Numbered from the stretch's first letter, positions 25,188 to 34,310 are shown. The stretch is DNA of 35,614 nucleotides from Verrucomicrobia bacterium UBA1200 (GCA_002309765.1 DBXY01000064.1:16668-52281), one strand, 5' to 3'. The notes: a model not told the origin generated them from the letters alone. Program-made: numbers and translations.

Positions 25188-28100
25188 AGTTTTTTCTCAA
25201 GGACTACGGAAGGCGAACGAACGCTTCCAATCGCAATCGTCAAACCGCCAACTCCCCACTTCTTGTTCGGCTGGGAACCCATCCAAAGCTCAAGCGTGCC
25301 GCCTTTCAAAACTTCCTTCGCGTCCACCTGGAAGGAGTTGAGCGGTTTGCCGTTTAGCTCCGCCCGCTGAACGTACTTGTTCACGCGGGAGGCACCGTGC
25401 GCGATGATGGTGAACTTGTCGCCGCGCCCGAAGCGTTTACCGAGATCAATCGACGACTCCTCGTAAAGCGGGCTGGCGATTTCATAAACCGGGTCCGCCC
25501 GGCAACCGCCATCGGTCTGGAAAAGCCCCAGCGACGCCATCACCAGCCACGCGCTCATCTGGCCTTGGTCTTCGTCACCAAGCCAGGCGGACGCGGTGCC
25601 ATAACCGTAGTAGCGTTCGAGAATCCGACGCGCCCATTTCTGCGTCTCCCAAGGCTCGCCCGCCCAGTTGAAGAGGAACGCGAAGTGCATCGACTGCTGG
25701 TTGCCCTGCACCACGGGGTAAGCCGCGTAATTCTCGTTCGGCGAATTGAAGCGCACCAGATCGCTCCGCTCAAAGCCCCATTTCAACCGCTCCAAGAAAC
25801 GGTTCCGGCCAACCTGCGAGACGAGTCCCGGCACATCTTGCGGGACAAAGTAGGTGAGCTGCCAACCGTTGGCCTCCGTGTAGCCGGAACCATTGAAGGG
25901 GTTGAAGTCCGCTTTCCACGCGCCATTGGAATCACGGAGCTGGCAATATCCGGTTTCGGGATTGACGGCATTCCGCCACCAGCCGCCGCGGTCGTTGAAT
26001 ACCGCGTAGTCGTCCATCCGGCCGATGGCTTTGGCGAACTGGCCGACCGTCCAGTCGTCGTAACTGTATTCCATAGAGTTGGAAAAGGTCCCCTTGTTGC
26101 TCGGCACATAATGGAACTCAAGGTACGGCTGGAGATTGCGGTTTCCGGCATATCCGCGCCCGACCTTCTGGGCGGGCGTGGTCTGCATCTTCTTGAACGC
26201 CGCCATCATTTTTTCCGGATCGCACGGACGGATACCCATCTGCCAGGCGCTGACCATCTGGGGGATCTCGTGCTCCGCCACCATCACCGGAACATAGCGC
26301 ATGCCGGCCGGGCCTTTGCCCAGCCAGCCGCCGGCATCGTACAGCGCCATCTGCGACTTCACCCAACGGGCACTCCACTCCGGCCCGATCAGATTCCACA
26401 CCTGGTTCAGATTCCAGAACGTGTTCCAGAACGCATCGCACCCCAGCGCGCGAGAATCGGAATCGGCAAACTGCCGAATCTGGTCCAGCGGATCGTTCCA
26501 GCGACCGTCAACGTCGTTGAAAGTGTTGCGGCAGAACGAACGGTAGAGGTTGGTGTAAAAACGCATCTTTTCGCGGCTATCGCTGGTGGAGATTCTGACG
26601 CGGCCCAGCAAATCGTTCCAAGCCGCCTCGTTAGCCGCACGCACCTTGCCGAAATCCCAACCAAACGGCTCCTCGACCTCGCGCTTGAGGTTGTTCGACG
26701 CGCCGTTAATATCGACAAACGAGATGCCAGAACGCAGCTGCACCACAGTTTTGCCGGAATCCGGCGCGAACTCGACGTAGCCGCCGAAAGCCGTCGGGTT
26801 CTGCGCGATCAAGCCGCTGCCGCTCCAAGTCGTATCCGACGACCATCCGCCGATGGCGGTGATGTCGCGGTCGAACTCCAACACGAAATAAACCGTATAG
26901 AACTGGTCGGCGTCACGACTCCAAACGCGCGGGGTTTCCTGTTTGGAATAACCCTCAATACGGCGCGGGCCGGTTTTGCGCATTTCGCAATTGATGACGG
27001 AATAGGTATACTCGGTGGGGGTGAAAAGATCGATCATCACGCGCGGCGTCTGTCCGGCGGGATAGGTATAACGCTGGAAGCCGCAGCGGTCGGTGGCGGT
27101 GAGTTCCGCGTAAATGTCATAATCGGTCAGGCGCACCGCATAGTATCCCGCCTTGCAGATTTCCGACGCCTTGTCGATATAAGAGCGGTAACCGTCCGCA
27201 TGGCCGGCCAGTTCGGAACTGTTACCCATCTTCGTTTTGAGCGCCCCGGTCACCGGCATCGTGCCAAGCCCAGCCATGGTCCATTCGTGAATGTGGCTAA
27301 AAGTTCCGACACTCTCGACCGTAGGATCGTATCCGCCCTGCCAAAGTCCCTTGCCGGGGGTACCCTCGTTGTCGGGGCTGAGCTTCACCATGCTGAAGGG
27401 CATCCAGGGGCCGGGCGCGAGCATCCAGCGCGAATGCGCCGTTCCCATACGCGTGTCCACATAACCAGCCACGCCGGCATCCCGCTGCGGGGAACGGATG
27501 ACAGTCCCTTCCTGAACGGGCTTGCCATCAACAAACACGCGATAGGTCGACCGGGTCTCCTCCGCGACGGCGGGCATGGGGGCCTCGAACACATACGCGC
27601 CCGATTCGACCGTTTGGGTCAACACGGTATTGCCGTCCACCTCAACGCGCAGGACCGGCAAACCGGCGAGGTGCTCCACTCCCACCAGCAACGGCTGGCT
27701 CTGCGTTCCGGGAATCAGGTAATCCCCGGGACGGACGGACCGCACATACGCGCCGGAATGCGCAAGGTTCACCCTTGCGCCGTCCGGGCCTTCAAGACGA
27801 ATGGCATCGAAAATCGCCCAACTCCCCTCCAGGGAGGTGATTGCCACCTCGTTCGCGCCAGCGCGGATTTCATCCGCCGCAAGATCGATCCGGATGGTAT
27901 GGGGAATCGCCTTCGAGAAATCACCCTTCAAGATCGAAGCGTCACCGCCGCCTTTGGGCAGCGCGAATTTCCGAGCCTTGCCGTTAACGGAAATCTTCAC
28001 CAGCGGCGGTTTAGAACTGTGCACATCGGCGAAATCAACAATCAGCGCCCAAGCGCCGGAATCGCCGACGGAAGACACATCGAAAAGAATATTCACCCAT

Positions 28101-28372
28101 TGGGTACGGCGGCCCGCACCGCCGCTCGATCCCGCCCAATTGTCCGCCTCGCCGGGAAGAACGTAAGGGAAAGCTTTCTTGGGGTCGGAATGGCCGACCA
28201 GAAAAAACTTGTCCTCCCAGCCGAAATCCTTTTCCAAAAAATCCGCGTAACCGGTCGGCGCGAGCGCGAACTCGTTTCCCGTCCCGTCCTTCGTGCCGAT
28301 CTGCCACAACGTCTGCGACGCTGCGGCGTTGAGCGCCATCATCGCCGCGGCGATCCACAAACCGTTATTCAT
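25184..28372 (-). CDS. GH92 exo-alpha-mannosidase with N-terminal beta-sandwich domain
   Basis: A 1062-aa protein from the ATG at 28372 (GGAGG 7 nt upstream), with signal peptide MNNGLWIAAAMMALNAAAS. Residues about 20-210 form an extra domain (T-L-W-Q-I-G-T-K-D-G, V-K-I-S-V-N-G-K-A, S-W-A-I-F-D-A-I-R-L-E-G-P) like the carbohydrate-binding beta-sandwich of rhamnogalacturonan lyases. The GH92 part follows: G-Y-V-D-T-R-M-G-T-A-H-S-R, F-S-H-I-H-E-W-T-M-A-G-L-G, A-T-D-R-C-G-F-Q-R-Y-T-Y-P, S-N-S-M-E-Y-S-Y-D-D-W (site of the catalytic acid Glu in the family), W-Q-L-T-Y-F-V-P-Q-D-V-P-G-L, and G-D-E-D-Q-G-Q-M-S-A-W (acidic cluster that activates water). GH92 enzymes are calcium-dependent inverting exo-alpha-mannosidases acting on host N-glycans or yeast mannan. 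Second of a tandem pair; stop overlaps the isomerase gene. Confidence 0.88.
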   Translation of the reverse strand: MNNGLWIAAAMMALNAAASQTLWQIGTKDGTGNEFALAPTGYADFLEKDFGWEDKFFLVGHSDPKKAFPYVLPGEADNWAGSSGGAGRRTQWVNILFDVSSVGDSGAWALIVDFADVHSSKPPLVKISVNGKARKFALPKGGGDASILKGDFSKAIPHTIRIDLAADEIRAGANEVAITSLEGSWAIFDAIRLEGPDGARVNLAHSGAYVRSVRPGDYLIPGTQSQPLLVGVEHLAGLPVLRVEVDGNTVLTQTVESGAYVFEAPMPAVAEETRSTYRVFVDGKPVQEGTVIRSPQRDAGVAGYVDTRMGTAHSRWMLAPGPWMPFSMVKLSPDNEGTPGKGLWQGGYDPTVESVGTFSHIHEWTMAGLGTMPVTGALKTKMGNSSELAGHADGYRSYIDKASEICKAGYYAVRLTDYDIYAELTATDRCGFQRYTYPAGQTPRVMIDLFTPTEYTYSVINCEMRKTGPRRIEGYSKQETPRVWSRDADQFYTVYFVLEFDRDITAIGGWSSDTTWSGSGLIAQNPTAFGGYVEFAPDSGKTVVQLRSGISFVDINGASNNLKREVEEPFGWDFGKVRAANEAAWNDLLGRVRISTSDSREKMRFYTNLYRSFCRNTFNDVDGRWNDPLDQIRQFADSDSRALGCDAFWNTFWNLNQVWNLIGPEWSARWVKSQMALYDAGGWLGKGPAGMRYVPVMVAEHEIPQMVSAWQMGIRPCDPEKMMAAFKKMQTTPAQKVGRGYAGNRNLQPYLEFHYVPSNKGTFSNSMEYSYDDWTVGQFAKAIGRMDDYAVFNDRGGWWRNAVNPETGYCQLRDSNGAWKADFNPFNGSGYTEANGWQLTYFVPQDVPGLVSQVGRNRFLERLKWGFERSDLVRFNSPNENYAAYPVVQGNQQSMHFAFLFNWAGEPWETQKWARRILERYYGYGTASAWLGDEDQGQMSAWLVMASLGLFQTDGGCRADPVYEIASPLYEESSIDLGKRFGRGDKFTIIAHGASRVNKYVQRAELNGKPLNSFQVDAKEVLKGGTLELWMGSQPNKKWGVGGLTIAIGSVRSPSVVLEKKL

Positions 28373-28409
28373 GTCTGATCCTCCACCATAATTTACCAAA
28401 TTCATCCAC

Positions 28410-28438
28410 AAGACTTCGGACTACAGCCATCAGACTTC
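28410..28438. repeat. GAAGTCT-type heptamer element upstream of the second GH92 gene
   Basis: On the minus strand this 29-bp element reads as four 7-bp units: GAAGTCT, GATGGCT, GTAGTCC, GAAGTCT. It differs at four positions from the element at 31616-31644, which lies at nearly the same distance from the other GH92 start (38 bp in both cases). Confidence 0.6.
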
Positions 28439-28451
28439 CGTACTCCGCTTC

Positions 28452-31400
28452 TCAACCCCGTATCCCCCACCCCTTGTTCGGCTTAGGACCCATCCACAAC
28501 TCAAGGGTGCCGCCTTTCAACGCCTCTTTCGCCGGGAAGAGGAAAGTGCCGAGCGGCTTGCCGTTCAACTCCGCCCGCTGAACATACTTGTTCACGCGGG
28601 AAGCACCGTGCGCGATGATGGTGAACTTGTCGCCGCGGCCGAAGCGCCGTCCGAGGTCGATTTCCGCCTTTTCGTAGAGCGGGCTCGCGATCTCGTAAAC
28701 CGGCTCCACGCGGCATCCGCCGTCGGTCTGGAAGAGGCCCAACGACGCCATCACCAGCCACGCGCTCATCTGCCCCTGATCCTCATCCCCGAGCCAAGCG
28801 TCGGAATCGCCGTAGCCGTAGTAGCACTCAAGGATGGAACGCGCCCACTTTTGCGTCTCCCAAGGTTCGCCCGCCCAGTTGAAAAGGAACGCGAAATGCA
28901 TCGACTGCTGGTTGCCCTGCACCACGGGGAATTTGGCGTATTTCTCGCCCGGCGCGTTATAGCGGAACGGGCGGCTCTTCTCGAAGCCCCATTTCAGACG
29001 CTCCAGGAAACGGTCACGCCCGATCATCTCCACGAGCGCGGGAACATCCTGCGGCACGAAATAGGTAAGTTGCCAAGCGTTCCCCTCGACATAGCTCTTG
29101 CCGGAGAACGGATCAAAGTTCTTCTCCCATTCGCCCTTAGAGTCTTTGCGGTGGCAGTAGCCGCTTTCGCGGTTGACGGCGTTCTTCCACCACGTGCCGC
29201 GATCGGAGAAGGTCTTGTACGCCGCCTCGTCACCGATGGCCTTCGCGAACTGCCCGACCGTCCAGTCGTCAAACGAGTATTCCATCGAGTTGGAGAAATT
29301 GCCCAAATCATTCGGCACGTAATGGTGTTCGAGATAGGCGGGCAAGTTGCGGTTTCCGGCGCGGCCGTCGTTGATGACGGCCTCCGGCGTGGTCTGCATC
29401 TTAACGAACGCCGCCATCAGCTTCTTAGGGTCGTAAACCCGCACGCCCATTTGCCACGCGCCGACCATCAGCGGGATCTCGTGCTCCGCCACCATCACCG
29501 AGATGTACTTCATGCCCGCCGGGCCTTTGGCGAGCCAGCCGCACGATTCAAACATCGCCATCTGGCTCTTAGTCCAGCGCGCGCTCCACTCCGGCCAAAC
29601 TAGGTTCCACGCCTGGTTCAGGTTCCAGAACGTGTTCCAGAAGGCATCGCACCCCATTGCCCGCGCGTCGGAATCGGGGAGTTTCTGCACACGCCCGAGG
29701 GCATCCGTCCAGCGCCCATCGACATCGCTGAAGGTGTTCCGGCACAGGCTGCGGTACATGTTCGTGTAGAAGCGCCGCTTCTCGCGGGCGTCGCTGCTGG
29801 CGATTTTAACGCGGCCGAGATGGTCGTTCCAAATACGCTCGTTCGCGGCGCGGACCTTGGCAAAATCCCACCCGAAGGGCTTTGCGATTTCCGTCTCCAG
29901 ATTTCCCGCCGCGCCGGCGGCATCGACGTATGAAATCGAAGTGCGCATCTGAACCACGGTATCGCCGCCGCCGGCCGGGGCGAACTCAGCGTACGCGCCG
30001 AACGTCTTGGGGTCTTCGGTCTCGTGCCGCTCGCCATCCCACGCGCCCGCATCCGTCCAACCGGCAAATTTGGCGATGGGCTGGTCGAACTCGACCACGA
30101 AGTGGAGCGTGTAGTCCTGCAGACTCCGGTAGGCATGAGACTGCTGGTGCGAGAATCCTTCGATGCGGTTATTGCCTACTTTGCGGATCATGCAACGCTT
30201 CAATGTGATGGAGTACTCACACACCGGAAGGAGGTCAATCATCACACGTGGCGTCTTTCCAACGGGATACGTATAGCGCTGAAAACCGCAACGGTCGGTG
30301 GCGGTGAGTTCGGCAAAGATGCCGTAGTCGGTGAGCTTAACGGCATAGTACCCGGCCTTGCAAACCTCGGTTGACTTGTCGATGTACGAGCGGTAGCCGC
30401 CGACGTGTCCCGCGAGTTCGGAGCTGCCGCCCATCTCGGTGCAAAGCGCACCGGTTGTGGGCATGGTGGCAAGCCCCGCCATCGTCCATTCGTGGATATG
30501 GCTGAACGCCGCCACGCTCTCGATCGCGGGATCGTAGCCGCCCTGCCACGCCCGCTTGCCGGCGGTACCTTCGTTGTCGGGCGAAAGCTTCACCATGCTG
30601 AAAGGAGTCCACGGACCCGGCGCGAGCATCCAGCGCGAATGCGCCGTACCCATGCGCGTATCGACATAGCCCGCGACACCAAGGTCACGTTGCGGCGAAC
30701 GCGTCACTTTGCCCTCGCGCGCCACCTTGCCATCGACGAGTACGCGGTAGGACGATTCGACGGGCTTATCGACGGCAGGCATTGGCGCCTCGAAATTGTA
30801 CGCGCCCTGCTCGACAACGCCGGTGAAAATCGTCTTCCCATCAAGTTCCACCGCAACGGACGGCGTTCCTTCCAAATGTTCCACGCCAACGAGAAGCGGC
30901 TGCGTCTTCGTGCCGGGAATGAGATAGTCACCCGCCGCGACGCGGCGCACGTACGCGCCCTTATGCGCGGTGCGAAGAACAGAGTTATCGGGCCCTTCGA
31001 GGCGAACCGCGTCGAAAATAGCCCAACTGCCTTCGAGCGAAGTCACGTCGATTTCATTCGCGCCTTCGCAGATTTCGTCGGCAGCGAGGTTAATCCGAAC
31101 GGTATAGGGAACCGCCTTTGAAAAGTCACCGCTTTTTATGGATTCGTCGCCGCCGCCCTTTGGCAGGACGACCTTGCGCGCCTTACCGTTCACCGAGACT
31201 TTCACAAGCGGGGCCGAGTTTTTGTGCGCGTCTGCGAAATCGATGTACAGCGTCCACTCGCGCCCAGCGCCCTTTTTCTCGACATCGAAAAGGATATAGA
31301 CGTGCTGGATGTGGCGGCCCGATGCGCCGCACGAACCCGCCCAGGCATCGTTGACGCCCGGCAGGACGTAGGGGAAGCTCTTCTTCGGGTCCGACCACCC

Positions 31401-31577
31401 CACAAGGAAGAACTTATTCTCCCAGCCGAAATCTTTCTCAATGAAAGCGTTGTAACCCGACGGCGCAAGCGCGAACTCGTTGCCCTTGCCGTCCTTCGTG
31501 CCAATCTGCCACAGCGTCTGCGACGCCGAGACATTGAGCGCAGCTAACGCCGCCGCAATCCACAAACCGCGATTCAT
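28452..31577 (-). CDS. GH92 exo-alpha-mannosidase, first paralogue of the tandem pair
   Basis: A 1041-aa protein from the ATG at 31577 (AGGTGG 5 nt upstream); a GTG three codons earlier is possible. Signal peptide MNRGLWIAAALAALNVSAS. The domain plan matches the downstream paralogue throughout: N-terminal beta-sandwich (T-L-W-Q-I-G-T-K-D-G-K-G-N-E-F), then GH92 with G-Y-V-D-T-R-M-G-T-A-H-S-R, F-S-H-I-H-E-W-T-M-A-G-L-A, A-T-D-R-C-G-F-Q-R-Y, S-N-S-M-E-Y-S-F-D-D-W and G-D-E-D-Q-G-Q-M-S-A-W, so the expected active-site acids are kept. Long stretches near the C-terminus are identical in the two proteins, pointing to recent duplication or gene conversion. The C-terminus ends shortly after W-M-G-P-K-P-N-K, about 20 residues earlier than its paralogue. 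Both are probably periplasmic or exported and work on different mannosides. Confidence 0.88.
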   Translation of the reverse strand: MNRGLWIAAALAALNVSASQTLWQIGTKDGKGNEFALAPSGYNAFIEKDFGWENKFFLVGWSDPKKSFPYVLPGVNDAWAGSCGASGRHIQHVYILFDVEKKGAGREWTLYIDFADAHKNSAPLVKVSVNGKARKVVLPKGGGDESIKSGDFSKAVPYTVRINLAADEICEGANEIDVTSLEGSWAIFDAVRLEGPDNSVLRTAHKGAYVRRVAAGDYLIPGTKTQPLLVGVEHLEGTPSVAVELDGKTIFTGVVEQGAYNFEAPMPAVDKPVESSYRVLVDGKVAREGKVTRSPQRDLGVAGYVDTRMGTAHSRWMLAPGPWTPFSMVKLSPDNEGTAGKRAWQGGYDPAIESVAAFSHIHEWTMAGLATMPTTGALCTEMGGSSELAGHVGGYRSYIDKSTEVCKAGYYAVKLTDYGIFAELTATDRCGFQRYTYPVGKTPRVMIDLLPVCEYSITLKRCMIRKVGNNRIEGFSHQQSHAYRSLQDYTLHFVVEFDQPIAKFAGWTDAGAWDGERHETEDPKTFGAYAEFAPAGGGDTVVQMRTSISYVDAAGAAGNLETEIAKPFGWDFAKVRAANERIWNDHLGRVKIASSDAREKRRFYTNMYRSLCRNTFSDVDGRWTDALGRVQKLPDSDARAMGCDAFWNTFWNLNQAWNLVWPEWSARWTKSQMAMFESCGWLAKGPAGMKYISVMVAEHEIPLMVGAWQMGVRVYDPKKLMAAFVKMQTTPEAVINDGRAGNRNLPAYLEHHYVPNDLGNFSNSMEYSFDDWTVGQFAKAIGDEAAYKTFSDRGTWWKNAVNRESGYCHRKDSKGEWEKNFDPFSGKSYVEGNAWQLTYFVPQDVPALVEMIGRDRFLERLKWGFEKSRPFRYNAPGEKYAKFPVVQGNQQSMHFAFLFNWAGEPWETQKWARSILECYYGYGDSDAWLGDEDQGQMSAWLVMASLGLFQTDGGCRVEPVYEIASPLYEKAEIDLGRRFGRGDKFTIIAHGASRVNKYVQRAELNGKPLGTFLFPAKEALKGGTLELWMGPKPNKGWGIRG

Positions 31578-31615
31578 AAGATCCACCTTTCGATAACTGA
31601 GCCAAACTCAGCAGT

Positions 31616-31644
31616 AAGACGTCGGACTTCTGACATCAGACTTC
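31616..31644. repeat. GAAGTCT-type heptamer element upstream of the first GH92 gene
   Basis: On the minus strand it reads GAAGTCT, GATGTCA, GAAGTCC, GACGTCT: four units with 7-bp period. It is the counterpart of 28410-28438 and lies between the three-module protein gene and the GH92 gene. Confidence 0.6.
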
Positions 31645-31674
31645 AGTATTTTGCCCCGTAAGCTGCACCGCCGT

Positions 31675-33969
31675 TTACCGGAGCATGAAAATAGTGGCGG
31701 GCACCGGGCCGAAGACCGCGGTAAGCTCCGCGTGCGCGCCCACTTGAATGACGGGAGACCTCTCGTCGCCAGTGAAGATGGCGTCGGTCCGCCCCTCCCA
31801 CCGATCCAACTGGACATAACGGTTTTCCGGTATGGCCGTCAAGGTGACCAGTTTATCCGCATTCGCGTAGGTGGTGATGGACGAAACGGCCTCGCCGTCG
31901 TCGAGCTTGACCTTCCCCTTTCCTTCCGCCGTCACCCGGACATTATAGCCGAACAGCCGAATCTCGGCCGCCTGCGGCCCCCAAGCGGGGAAGGTGGGAT
32001 CCGGATTGTAGATGAACATGTAACGGTAGGCCTTGGTTGAAATCGCGTCGAGCGAATTCCATTGCCCCATGTCGGTGGGCTTGGCCGCCGTGGTGATAAT
32101 CTCGAAGTTATGGAACCAGTCTGGATCGTTGGAACCGCAGATAACCGCTCCCGTGATCCGAGTAAAGCCCTCATTTCCGTCCGCACGCCCAAGAATCTGC
32201 GCGTAGGAAAGGATACAGGCGCCGTTCTCGCCGAAATCGACACCGTAGGCGGTCTGGGTTCCGTTTGTCATGCCCTCGTCAAAAGAAAGATTGACAAAGG
32301 AATTGCAATTGCCGTCAAACGCGCAGGCCGGGACATTGGCTTTATAAGGAAACCCGTTGGTGATGACAGACACGCCATACGCAAGGGTGGTCTGGTCGGA
32401 CGGGACTCGCTCCAGTTGTCCCACCTCTTTACGCTCCGCCGTCGTGAAGACTGCCTTCAGTTCACCGGCACTCCCAATCAGGATGGACGCATCCGCGCTG
32501 AGGCCATCGACAATGGAAGCGACCCTTCCTTCCCACCTCAGGAACGAATACCCCTCGTCCGGGATGGCCGTCACGGCGACCGGATCAGCGAGACACCCAT
32601 ACGAGGTGATATACGACGAAGCGGCATCATCCCCCGCTTTCACGCTGCCGCCAACACCCGCAGAGACGAAAACGTTATAGCCGAAGAACTTGATCTCGGC
32701 CGTTTCGGGTCCATACGTGACCGCCGTCGGATCCGGATTGTAGATGAAGAGATAACGGTAGGGCTTGGACGATGTTGAGTTGAGCGTAACCCACTGATTG
32801 GGTCCCGTGTGGGTGGTCGGCGATGTGATCTCCTCGAAATCCGAAAACCAGTTGGGGCTGTTGGAACCGCAAATCACCGCGCCTTTCGCCCTTTGCCAGC
32901 AGGTACCGTGATTGCGGGAAAGGATATGCGCCGTAGTCACAATGCAGGATCCGTCCGCGCCGAGGTTGAGGCCGTAGGCGGTCCGCGTGCCGTCCTTCTT
33001 ATCCCTGTCGAACGTCAGGTTGACATAATTGCCAAGATTACCGTCGAATGCGGCGATCGGGGTGGAGTTGCCGCTATAGTTATATCCGCTCTGGATGGTG
33101 ATAATACCGGGTGAAAGCGCTGCCTGATGGTCTGGATCGCGCTCCAGCTGCCCGGGTTCTTTCTGCGCCGTCGTGCTGAAGAGCGCCCGAAACTCGCCGC
33201 GGGCACCTACCTGAATGGTCGCGTCAGTGCACGATCCGTCAATGATCGACTCCGTCCGCCCGGCCCATTTCGCAAACACATACCCCTCCGCCGGAATTGC
33301 TGTCAAGGTGACGGGATCGGCCGAAGTGGCATACGCGGCAACGGATTGGGTCGCCTCGCCATCACCCATTTTCACGCTGCCGCCCATACCCGCCGTCGCG
33401 ACGACATTGTAGCCAAAGAACTGGATCTCAGAGGTCTCGGGGCCATACGTAACCGCCGTCGGATCCGGATTGTAGATGAAGAGGTAGCGGTAGGCCCGGG
33501 TCGAGGTCGATACCACCTCGTTCCACTGCCCTGGTCCCGTGTGGGTGGTCGGCGGGGTAATGATATCGAAATTGTGGAACCAATCCTGATCGTTTGAGCC
33601 GCAAATAACCGCGCCCAACGCCCTTTTCCAACAGGTGTTGTGATTACGGGAAAGGATCTGAGCGGAAGTCAACACGCAGGCGCCATACTCACCGAAATCG
33701 ACACCGTAGGCGGTATTGGTTCCGCTGTTTACATTCCCGTCCTGGGCTACAAGATCGACGAAATTACCAACATTGCCGTCAAAGGCCCGTATCGGTGCAT
33801 AAACCTCGAACACATACCCGGATTGAATGATAGACACCCCGTTGAGAAGCGCGGTCTGATTGCCGGGATCACGCTCCAACTGCCCGGTAAGACCGACATT
33901 CTGCGCGTACAGCGACAACCCGATTACCGCCAACGCAACATTCATAATCGCCGCAATCATTTTTTTCAT
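31675..33969 (-). CDS. Secreted protein of three 244-residue modules (F5/8C-like plus InlB-like repeat)
   Basis: A 764-aa protein; start at 33969 with AAAGGAG 8 nt upstream; signal peptide MKKMIAAIMNVALAVIGLSL-YAQ. Three modules begin at residues 30, 274 and 518 with Q-L-E-R-x-P. In each, an upper part of about 160 residues (A-F-D-G-N, A-Y-G-V-D-F-G, G-A-V-I-C-G-S-N, Y-R-Y-L-F-I-Y-N-P-D-P, A-E-I-K-F-F-G-Y-N-V) looks like a discoidin/F5/8 type C fold, which often binds sugars. A lower part of about 80 residues (V-T-L-T-A-I-P-x-E-G-Y-x-F-x-x-W-x-G-R, G-E-x-x-A-V-F) is a divergent InlB/Listeria-Bacteroides-type repeat. No enzymatic motif or C-terminal sorting signal is visible. Lying beside two alpha-mannosidase genes, it may bind glycans at the cell surface; this is inference. 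Confidence 0.75.
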   Translation of the reverse strand: MKKMIAAIMNVALAVIGLSLYAQNVGLTGQLERDPGNQTALLNGVSIIQSGYVFEVYAPIRAFDGNVGNFVDLVAQDGNVNSGTNTAYGVDFGEYGACVLTSAQILSRNHNTCWKRALGAVICGSNDQDWFHNFDIITPPTTHTGPGQWNEVVSTSTRAYRYLFIYNPDPTAVTYGPETSEIQFFGYNVVATAGMGGSVKMGDGEATQSVAAYATSADPVTLTAIPAEGYVFAKWAGRTESIIDGSCTDATIQVGARGEFRALFSTTAQKEPGQLERDPDHQAALSPGIITIQSGYNYSGNSTPIAAFDGNLGNYVNLTFDRDKKDGTRTAYGLNLGADGSCIVTTAHILSRNHGTCWQRAKGAVICGSNSPNWFSDFEEITSPTTHTGPNQWVTLNSTSSKPYRYLFIYNPDPTAVTYGPETAEIKFFGYNVFVSAGVGGSVKAGDDAASSYITSYGCLADPVAVTAIPDEGYSFLRWEGRVASIVDGLSADASILIGSAGELKAVFTTAERKEVGQLERVPSDQTTLAYGVSVITNGFPYKANVPACAFDGNCNSFVNLSFDEGMTNGTQTAYGVDFGENGACILSYAQILGRADGNEGFTRITGAVICGSNDPDWFHNFEIITTAAKPTDMGQWNSLDAISTKAYRYMFIYNPDPTFPAWGPQAAEIRLFGYNVRVTAEGKGKVKLDDGEAVSSITTYANADKLVTLTAIPENRYVQLDRWEGRTDAIFTGDERSPVIQVGAHAELTAVFGPVPATIFMLR

Positions 33970-34010
33970 AAGCGATGCTCCTTTGTTTTCAAGCCCTATA
34001 CCAACTCATC

Positions 34011-34047
34011 GGGTAATAGTTTACCCCAACCAATACAATACCGGCAA
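34011..34047 (-). promoter_or_regulatory. possible promoter with overlapping inverted repeat before the three-module gene
   Basis: On the minus strand, TTGCCG (34042-34047) and TAAACT (34018-34023) are 18 bp apart. The inverted repeat GGGTAA/TTACCC (34011-34016 and 34021-34026) overlaps the -10 element. The arrangement, and the TAAACT hexamer itself, resemble the promoter at 149-177. Weak match to consensus. Confidence 0.3.
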
Positions 34048-34077
34048 TTGTAAAATTTGCAAATTCGATTGCATTAT

Positions 34078-34222
34078 TTAAAAGGCTTTCCGCATCACGC
34101 AGGAAGAAATCCATTTCAAGCGACGAGTCATCGCGTTTGTAGTAAACGAGCGGGACGCCGCTCTTTGCCAACGCCTCTCCGACAATATTCTCGAAAAGTC
34201 CGCCCTTGTATGTGCCAAGGTT
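34078..34222 (-). pseudogene. Remnant of a DUF4143-type AAA ATPase (C-terminal fragment)
   Basis: In one minus frame this stretch reads N-L-G-T-Y-K-G-G-L-F-E-N-I-V-G-E-A-L-A-K followed by S-G-V-P-L-V-Y-Y-K-R and S-S-L-E-M-D-F-F-L-R. This is the typical C-terminal signature of DUF4143 ATPases (Y-K-G-x-x-F-E-N, Y-Y-x-x-x-S-S-x-E-x-D-F). No start codon, Walker motifs or upstream ATPase domain exist: an in-frame TGA lies a few codons upstream, and the XylR-like gene follows. After 34078 the frame continues without similarity to a stop at 33989. It occupies most of the gene-free stretch 33970-34310, whose remaining part is AT-richer and otherwise empty. Confidence 0.7.
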
Positions 34223-34310
34223 GCGGTTTGCTCTACCGAATCATAACCGCATCCCCATAATTTTGCAATGGGTATCCCCAAAAAATGAGCGAATATAGCG
34301 CAGTGGCGGG

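Noticed and set aside
25397..28378. A 993-codon open frame on the plus strand opposite the second GH92 gene, and a similar 331-codon one opposite the first
   Set aside because: Composition is Arg/His/Gly-rich without domain motifs, and it is fully antisense to a GH92 gene with intact family motifs. High GC at third positions keeps the opposite frame open.
31675..33969. Three-fold long repeat as a sign of assembly duplication
   Set aside because: The modules differ widely in DNA and protein sequence while keeping the same length, so they are old, real repeats.
34260..34300. A GGGTATCCCC-A6 string as terminator for the XylR-like gene
   Set aside because: On the minus strand the T-run comes before the short stem rather than after it, so it does not have terminator polarity.
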